This document shows positions 60,368-64,000 of a stretch of 64,000 nucleotides of DNA, piece by piece (within the stretch, counting starts at the first letter, position 1; each line of letters starts with the position of its first letter). This stretch comes from an uncultured Desulfovibrio sp. (lineage in GTDB: Bacteria > Desulfobacterota > Desulfovibrionia > Desulfovibrionales > Desulfovibrionaceae), in the NCBI RefSeq assembly GCF_902477725.1, contig NZ_CABSIF010000010.1:1-64000 (forward strand), read 5' to 3'. Both the position numbers and the translations under genes were made by a program. The notes beneath the pieces are model-generated. The model was not told where the DNA came from. It did not search any database and was given only the letters and a program-made list of their open reading frames with translations.

Positions 60368-60675
60368 GCGACCCTCCGCAGGCTGTCAGGGCAGTCAATT
60401 CCGGGGGTCACACCGTTGTAGGCCGCCATGTCCTCGATCTGCTCGGGATGATATTTGGCCGCGATATGTACCACGGCAGCAAGCATGCCCTGATCTGCGC
60501 ATTCCTTGGCGTGCGCTTCTGCCTCTTTCTGACTGCGGCAGGTTGTCCACTCTCCATCATCCGTAAAGACGTGCCAGCCTTCGGGCAGTTCGTTCATGAT
60601 GTTGTGGAGTCGGCTAACCTCGTATTGCGCGAGGGTGAGCTGACGGCGTGCTTCTGATTCTGTGATCTTACTCAT
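60364..60675 (-). CDS. Small phage protein of unknown function
   Basis: 103 aa, MSKITESEARRQLTLAQYEV. The middle WHVFTDDGEWTTCRSQKEAE looks like a small alpha/beta fold. GAGGGT precedes the ATG. It is the first protein gene after tRNA-Pro and starts 22 bp past its CCA. No family recognised. Confidence 0.65.
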   Translation of the reverse strand: MSKITESEARRQLTLAQYEVSRLHNIMNELPEGWHVFTDDGEWTTCRSQKEAEAHAKECADQGMLAAVVHIAAKYHPEQIEDMAAYNGVTPGIDCPDSLRRVA

Positions 60676-60696
60676 GGCGTACCCTCTCTATAAATT

Positions 60697-60771
60697 TGGT
60701 CTGAGCGGCGGGGATTGAACCCGCGACCCCCTGCGCCCAAGGCAGGTGCGCTACCGCTGCGCCACGCTCAG
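60697..60771 (-). tRNA. Prophage tRNA-Pro (TGG)
   Basis: Complete cloverleaf: acceptor CTGAGCG/CGCTCAG, D arm GCGC-AGCGGTA-GCGC, anticodon stem CCTGC/GCAGG with loop CTTGGGC (anticodon TGG), T arm GCGGG-TTCAATC-CCCGC, discriminator A and an encoded CCA. The acceptor differs from that of the host tRNA-Pro(CGG). It lies at the 3' end of a structured repeat array on the same strand. Confidence 0.95.
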
Positions 60772-60779
60772 TTGTTTGG

Positions 60780-61131
60780 GCCTTGTGGATGCCGTGGGCA
60801 AACCGGGTAGCGGCGTAAAGGTATAATCCCTCGCTGTTGTGCTACTTTGCCCACGGCCCACAATTCCCAACGTGTTAAGCCTTGTGGTGGATGGTGGATA
60901 GGTGCCGAACCTCTATTCCATCTAGCCTGTGGCCAGCAGGGGCGATGCCCGCTCCGCGCGCCACCATCCAACACAATTCCCAAAAGTTAAGCCTTGCGGA
61001 TGGATGGTGCGAGTGCGCTTGCAAGTTACCCAGCGGCTGCGACTCGAACGCAGCATCTGTCCCGGTCAGGGAAGAGATTACCGTTCTCCCACGCTGGCAC
61101 GTCACGCTCACACCATCCCCACAATTCCCAA
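60780..61131 (-). repeat. Tandem array of three structured, tRNA-like units
   Basis: On the minus strand three units share the 5' motif TTGGGAATTGTG (61131-61120, 60983-60972, 60870-60859) and the 3' motif CAAGGC(TTAAC). Each is closed by its own stem: GGATGGTG..GAG with CTC..CACCATCC, GGATGGTGG/CCACCATCC, and GCCGTGGGCAAA/TTTGCCCACGGC. Unit 1 holds a T-arm look-alike CTGCG-TTCGAGT-CGCAG and a CCAGCG/CGCTGG acceptor. Unit 2 folds into three hairpins (GGGC/GCCC, CCTG/CAGG, AGGT/ACCT). Unit 3 is a simple long hairpin. The anticodon arms are defective, so these are not ordinary tRNAs. No protein frame fits. Confidence 0.55.
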
Positions 61132-61132
61132 C

Positions 61133-61169
61133 GAAAAAGCCGGGAGCGTTTTGTAACTGCGCTCCCGGC
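61133..61169 (-). terminator. Intrinsic terminator immediately before the RNA array
   Basis: Perfect 10-bp stem GCCGGGAGCG/CGCTCCCGGC (61169-61160 with 61148-61139), then CTTTTTC on the minus strand. The first TTGGGAATTGTG of the array begins 2 bp later. Confidence 0.8.
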
Positions 61170-61457
61170 ACGTCACAGGAAAAGGAGGAATTATTGACTC
61201 CGATTTACCCACCGGGCGGGCAGAACACGCCGAACATCTTGTGGCGCATGGCGTCCTCACGCTGTTGAGGTTTGGACAAACACAATTGAACGCATGTGAC
61301 GCTTAAGGCTGGTGGCGCAGGGCCGGTGGCGCAGGGCCGGTGGTCAGATCATATAATGTTTTTCGGTGCGAACGATGGATTTCATGTCCATGCTCCTGTG
61401 TGTTGGCAGCTACCATGCTGCGCAGTTGGTTTGTTTGAGAACAATCATTTCTCGCCC
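61170..61457. other. Spacer with several tiny frames, no supported gene
   Basis: On the minus strand there are three frames of 12-15 codons preceded by purine-rich sites: MIVLKQTNCAAW, MDMKSIVRTEKHYMI and MRHKMFGVFCPPGG. A direct repeat of CGCAGGGCCGGTGG occurs twice at about 61,316-61,343. On the plus strand AAGGAGG (61183-61189) precedes a 24-codon frame from TTG 61194. None is long enough to call. Confidence 0.3.
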
Positions 61458-61616
61458 CTACCAACTAGCAAACACGCTCTGGAAGCGTGCGCCGATCGGT
61501 TGCGCCATCGGTGGTTGATGTGGCGTATGTGGGGCGGTTTCTCCCGTCGTTGCTGGCGTGTAGTCTACCCTCGCCGTTTCAACAAGGGATATCAGGGCAG
61601 GCAGGATATGCTGCAT
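61458..61616 (-). CDS. Small phage protein of unknown function
   Basis: 52 aa, MQHILPALISLVETARVDYT, then a Pro/Thr/His-rich middle and FQSVFASW at the end. GGGAGGG lies 3-4 bp before the ATG. It begins 22 bp after a terminator, so it needs read-through or its own promoter. No family recognised. Confidence 0.45.
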   Translation of the reverse strand: MQHILPALISLVETARVDYTPATTGETAPHTPHQPPMAQPIGARFQSVFASW

Positions 61617-61637
61617 GCGCCCTCCCGTTTGTGGGTA

Positions 61638-61665
61638 ATGAAAAACCCCGGCGAATGTCGGGGTT
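61638..61665 (-). terminator. Terminator after the lipoprotein gene
   Basis: Minus strand AACCCCG/CGGGGTT stem (61665-61659 with 61650-61644), 8-nt loop, then TTTTTCATT. Confidence 0.75.
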
Positions 61666-61685
61666 GGTGGGTTGGACCATCTGTT

Positions 61686-61910
61686 CTACTTAGGATCTTT
61701 TGGGAAACATGAAATACCCTTGGCATTTCCAGCAGTCACAATACATGTGACATGTGGTGAAGATGCAGGGGTGAATTCGTAAAACCAGATGCTTTCTCGT
61801 GGTAAGACATATCGCGCAGTCACTTCTATTTCTGTATAGTTGCTGCTTCCCACAGGATCACTGCACCCCAAGGCTAGAGCCGCAACCAAGGCAACAACGG
61901 ATAGTCGCAT
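61686..61910 (-). CDS. Small phage lipoprotein
   Basis: 74 aa. MRLSVVALVAALALGCSDPV is a lipoprotein signal with lipobox LALGC. The mature part is about 58 residues with two more Cys (HVTCIVT and GISCFP), possibly a disulfide. GGGAGGG precedes the ATG. It may act at the cell surface, for example in superinfection exclusion or lysogenic conversion, but this is only a guess from localisation. Confidence 0.65.
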   Translation of the reverse strand: MRLSVVALVAALALGCSDPVGSSNYTEIEVTARYVLPRESIWFYEFTPASSPHVTCIVTAGNAKGISCFPKDPK

Positions 61911-61919
61911 AAGCCCTCC

Positions 61920-62072
61920 CTAGGCCGTGAAGATGTAAAATGTTTTACCGTTTTCGTCAGCCTCGGCAGAAACTGTGTTGTACACATAGTCGTCATGGTT
62001 CTCCGACATTATTTCTACCTCCGCATCATCCGGCACGCCTTCCAGGTCCTTGCGCAGTTCACCGACGGTCAT
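61920..62072 (-). CDS. Small acidic phage protein, paralogue of the upstream gene
   Basis: 50 aa: MTVGELRKDLEGVPDDAEVE followed by an acidic, Tyr-containing half. Its first 20 residues resemble those of the gene before it (MTVSELIVKLEELPQGYEVT), so the two look like a tandem duplication. GAGGAGG lies upstream, and the ATG overlaps the preceding stop (ATGA). This is a common type of small phage protein; function unknown. Confidence 0.6.
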   Translation of the reverse strand: MTVGELRKDLEGVPDDAEVEIMSENHDDYVYNTVSAEADENGKTFYIFTA

Positions 62073-62206
62073 GACAGAACAACCTCCTCGCACAATTTTA
62101 CTTCTTCAACTTCGTCAACGGCGGTACGCTTATTGCCAATACTCATGGTCACTTCATAGCCCTGAGGAAGTTCTTCAAGCTTCACAATCAACTCGCTAAC
62201 AGTCAT
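62069..62206 (-). CDS. Small acidic phage protein, first of a paralogous pair
   Basis: 45 aa: MTVSELIVKLEELPQGYEVT, ending VEEVKLCEEVVLS. GGAGGTGGG precedes the ATG at 62206; the frame open to 62392 has no site. It overlaps its paralogue by 4 bp. Function unknown. Confidence 0.6.
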   Translation of the reverse strand: MTVSELIVKLEELPQGYEVTMSIGNKRTAVDEVEEVKLCEEVVLS

Positions 62207-62291
62207 CGTCCCACCTCCATAAAAATAAAGGCCGCTCCCCGATGGAACGGCCCCAGCGACGCGACATAGACACAGAACGCGGCGCAAATCT

Positions 62292-62492
62292 TTAAACACC
62301 GAGCTTATCAGCAATCTTGCGGCAGTCCATGCACCCATGCGCGATCTCTGCCGGGATGTCGCAATTGCCGCTTGATTTTTCCATAAGGCCAATCTGAAGC
62401 TTTCTAAGTACAGAAAATTTCCTTACGGAAAAAATGTTGTGCTCTCTGAGGTGCTTGCGCTCCTCTTTGGTCAGCTTGTCTTGCCAGCGCAT
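62292..62492 (-). CDS. Small basic phage protein
   Basis: 66 aa: MRWQDKLTKEERKHLREHNI, then a C-terminal part with CDIPAEIAHGCMDCRKIADK (three Cys). AGGAGG is spaced 5 bp from the ATG at 62492; a GTG two codons upstream is closer than ideal. It starts 24 bp after the tRNA-Leu-like element. Function unknown. Confidence 0.6.
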   Translation of the reverse strand: MRWQDKLTKEERKHLREHNIFSVRKFSVLRKLQIGLMEKSSGNCDIPAEIAHGCMDCRKIADKLGV

Positions 62493-62516
62493 ATGCACCT
62501 CCTAAAATTTAAAACA

Positions 62517-62716
62517 GCACGGGCCGGGATTTGCACCCGACATGGAGATATCAACGGTCAGCCGACACCCATCAGATGGGGACTATGGATTTAACATTAT
62601 CGTTGTTTATCGGGGCTGTCGGCGTTGAGCTGTTTACTCGGCTTCTCTTCGTACCGACCTCGCGCAATCCCCGCTCCTTAACCATGACTAGCGTCTACCT
62701 ATTCCGCCACCGTGCT
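62517..62716 (-). other. tRNA-Leu-like element with separated halves
   Basis: On the minus strand the 5' end reads AGCACGG-TG-GCGGAATAGGTAGACGC, a nearly perfect tRNA-Leu acceptor and D arm. The 3' end reads TCGGG-TGCAAAT-CCCGG followed by CCCGTGCT, a T arm and matching acceptor strand. CATGG after the D arm can pair with CCATG before the T arm. Between them are about 120-130 nt with no coding frame. There is no CCA (GTTTT follows). It may be a tRNA pseudogene with an insertion, an intron-containing tRNA or a tRNA-like RNA. Confidence 0.45.
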
Positions 62717-63282
62717 GAACAACCTCTCCATCACCGCCAACGACCTTTTTGCTGATGGTAGCAATATGGTCGCTGGCAGGGGGAAAAGATTCTGTTGTAA
62801 CCATCTAAACTTATTTGCATACCATTTTCAGGACTTGCCGAAAATGGTTGTTTCACGGCCCGCTCTTTACGTCGTAGCCATGAGGGTTTGTTGGTCGGCT
62901 CACCCTAACCGTCGCTCCGGTGCGCTTGTGCGCTGCGGCCTTACTTTCAGCACGCTTTTCCGTCCACGCCCCTTCCGCACCGGGCCAGTTCCCCTTTTCC
63001 GAGCTTCTCTCGCGGTTTCCTACTGATCCACCGTGCCGCATGGGCCGTGTGTCGTTCGGGCCTCTGGAATCCTGCTCAATCCGCGCTCCCCGGTTCCGGC
63101 ATCTGGCTACTTTCGCCCGTGGGCTTGTTTCGCCACCGTCCCCGTCTCGCAAAATCAGTGTCTCAAAACAGAGACGAGTGGTCAAGACATTTGTTGCAAT
63201 ACAGAAACTAAATTTACAAAAAAAATTTACCCCCAGAGACGAAGACAATAAAAAAATACTAAAATCTGAGGCTGAACTAACT
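62717..63282. other. Region with no supported gene; probable early promoter/operator zone
   Basis: Frames on both strands (for example minus 62853-63248 and plus 62920-63384) lack ribosome sites and have an unlikely Arg/Ser/Gly-rich composition. Two inverted repeats occur: ACCATTTTC (62821-62829) with GAAAATGGT (62840-62848), and GTCTC-aaaaca-GAGAC at 63160-63175. Transcription of the minus-strand genes to the left probably starts here. Confidence 0.4.
63160..63175. promoter_or_regulatory. Putative repressor operator palindrome
   Basis: GTCTCAAAACAGAGAC is a perfect 5-6-5 palindrome. Additional GTCTC (63144-63148) and GAGAC (63236-63240) half-sites flank it, and a TTGACC-type -35 on the minus strand overlaps. 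It fits the spacing of phage operators near the S24 repressor gene, but no binding evidence exists. Confidence 0.35.
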
Positions 63283-63315
63283 AAAAAAAAGCCCCCGCTG
63301 ACTACTGCGGGGGCT
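63283..63315 (-). terminator. Terminator after the small coiled-coil gene
   Basis: 8-bp GC stem GCCCCCGC/GCGGGGGC (63314-63307 with 63298-63291), loop AGTAGTCA, then eight T on the minus strand. Begins 45 bp after the stop. Confidence 0.85.
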
Positions 63316-63359
63316 TACATTTTCACAAACTGCGAGTTTGCGAATTGTATAGCTTATTT

Positions 63360-63539
63360 TTATCCCTCATGGATCTCAATCTGAACCTTTATCATTTCCC
63401 GATAAACTGAAGCAATATTCGAAGAGGATGTCCCGTTCATGCCAGCAGAAGCAAAGGCTTCAGCAATTTTTGCCGCATTTTTTTCCAACACTTCAATTTC
63501 TAACCCTAACTGTTCAGCTTTGTCAGCAAGAGACGTCAT
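63360..63539 (-). CDS. Small coiled-coil phage protein
   Basis: 59 aa: MTSLADKAEQLGLEIEVLEK, then NAAKIAEAFASAGMNGTSSS and a helical end. Heptad-like leucines in the first half suggest a coiled coil. GGAGG precedes the ATG at 63539. It lies 62 bp downstream of the repressor gene and is followed by a strong terminator, so the two probably form the lysogeny transcript. Function unknown. Confidence 0.6.
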   Translation of the reverse strand: MTSLADKAEQLGLEIEVLEKNAAKIAEAFASAGMNGTSSSNIASVYREMIKVQIEIHEG

Positions 63540-63601
63540 ATTAATCCTCCAAATGTGACAATGTGTTTTTATGAAAATTCCACTTATGCCAATATGCCTG
63601 C

Positions 63602-64000
63602 CTACAAAACGCGCCCAAACCAGCGCACACGCCCATAAACGCGGAATGTTTCCATTTCATCGCCCTGCACGGAAAGTGGCGCGTACCGTTCGTTGATCGA
63701 GCATATATTCCAGCCATTAGGTATTTTTTGCAGAACCTTAACCATTAACTCTTCGCCAAGGCCAACAAGAAAAATGCGCCCGTCCTGTGGCGTTTTGTCA
63801 TTCTGGTCAATCAAGATGGTGTCGCCTTCCTTAATAAGAGGCTCCATGCTGTCACCGCGCACCACCATCATGACGGAGTTTTTACCGTTGATGTGTTCGC
63901 GCTTCAAAAATTCGTTTCTGAATGCATAGAATCCTGCGACATCGCCATTCGTTTCAAGACTTGCCCCTGCACCAGCTACAGCTTTGACCTTTGGGATCAT
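63602..64000 (-). CDS. Phage repressor, S24/LexA-like C-terminal part (5' end outside window)
   Basis: 132 residues ending at the window edge. The peptidase S24 domain has the catalytic Ser in VVRGDSMEPLIKEGDTILID and the Lys in ELMVKVLQK; IPKVKAVAGAGASLE is the usual segment before the domain, holding the self-cleavage region. The N-terminal helix-turn-helix lies beyond base 64,000, so the ATG at the edge is internal. It likely maintains lysogeny and is inactivated after DNA damage through RecA-stimulated self-cleavage (family knowledge). Confidence 0.88.
   Translation of the reverse strand: MIPKVKAVAGAGASLETNGDVAGFYAFRNEFLKREHINGKNSVMMVVRGDSMEPLIKEGDTILIDQNDKTPQDGRIFLVGLGEELMVKVLQKIPNGWNICSINERYAPLSVQGDEMETFRVYGRVRWFGRVL

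Larger units (their letters stand above)
51085..64000. mobile_element. Prophage integrated at tRNA-Leu, right end beyond the window
   Basis: It begins at the 3' part of tRNA-Leu(GAG), next to an integrase, and contains phage-type SSB, ERF recombinase, DUF1351, DNA methyltransferase/helicase, tRNA-Pro and an S24 repressor. All recognised genes are on the minus strand, with overlapping starts and stops typical of phage early modules. No structural, packaging or lysis genes are in view, and no second copy of the tRNA 3' end was found, so the right attachment site is outside. The left boundary is placed at the T arm by analogy with other integrations. Confidence 0.9.

Noticed and set aside
62853..63248. 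131-codon minus-strand frame (and the 154-codon plus-strand frame at 62920-63384)
   Set aside because: No ribosome site on either; Arg/Ser/Gly-rich low-plausibility product; the interval holds operator-like palindromes instead.

Overview
The window looks like a chromosome segment of a strictly anaerobic, GC-rich sulfate-reducing bacterium of the Desulfovibrio type. This is inferred from gene content: DapL-type lysine synthesis, a NifU/NifS pair with an Rrf2 regulator, a class III ribonucleotide reductase, bacteriohemerythrin and HD-GYP proteins, a high-affinity branched-chain amino acid transporter and a large chemotaxis operon. No 16S gene is present, so the genus is an inference.

Layout of the host part (1-51,112). 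The left edge holds the C-terminal part of a type III glutamine synthetase, then dapF-dapL, whose products catalyse consecutive steps to meso-diaminopimelate. A gene-poor stretch (3,742-5,193) carries a candidate structured small RNA with its own promoter and terminator, and tRNA-Pro(CGG). Next comes a chemotaxis operon: cheB, a HEAT-repeat gene, cheR, a ParA ATPase, a cheW-like gene, cheY and cheA. It is followed by a nitroreductase, rpmB and a rhomboid protease. On the minus strand lie a two-gene ThrE-type exporter and an odd transcarbamylase-like protein. The plus strand then has gph, a ferredoxin-like protein, metA (with the residue typical of acetyl-CoA users), and rrf2-nifU-nifS. An HD/HD-GYP protein and a membrane hemerythrin follow. 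The minus-strand nrdD - small gene - nrdG operon sits under a cobalamin riboswitch, and the small gene appears to encode the glycyl-radical domain missing from NrdD. Then come an M16 peptidase, livK-livHMGF, a YcaO protein, rplM-rpsI, an HD phosphohydrolase, a secreted protein of unknown function, a chemoreceptor, trmJ, a DUF456 protein, a PaaK-type CoA ligase and a DUF1786 protein.

Prophage (about 51,085-64,000, running off the right edge). It is integrated at the 3' end of tRNA-Leu(GAG), with a tyrosine integrase 7 bp away. All its recognisable genes are on the minus strand: integrase, a small HTH (excisionase-like) protein, small membrane proteins, a Lar-like zinc-ribbon protein, a helicase-DNA methyltransferase fusion, DUF1351, SSB, an ERF annealing protein, many small genes, a functional-looking tRNA-Pro(TGG), and the C-terminal half of an S24 repressor at the edge. 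Two RNA-like regions in it are unexplained: a tandem array of three structured units beside tRNA-Pro, and a tRNA-Leu-like element with its halves separated by over 100 nt. Several intrinsic terminators lie inside the apparent operon, which suggests antitermination or internal promoters.

All calls come from reading translated sequence, motifs and base-pairing by eye. No database search or folding program was run.
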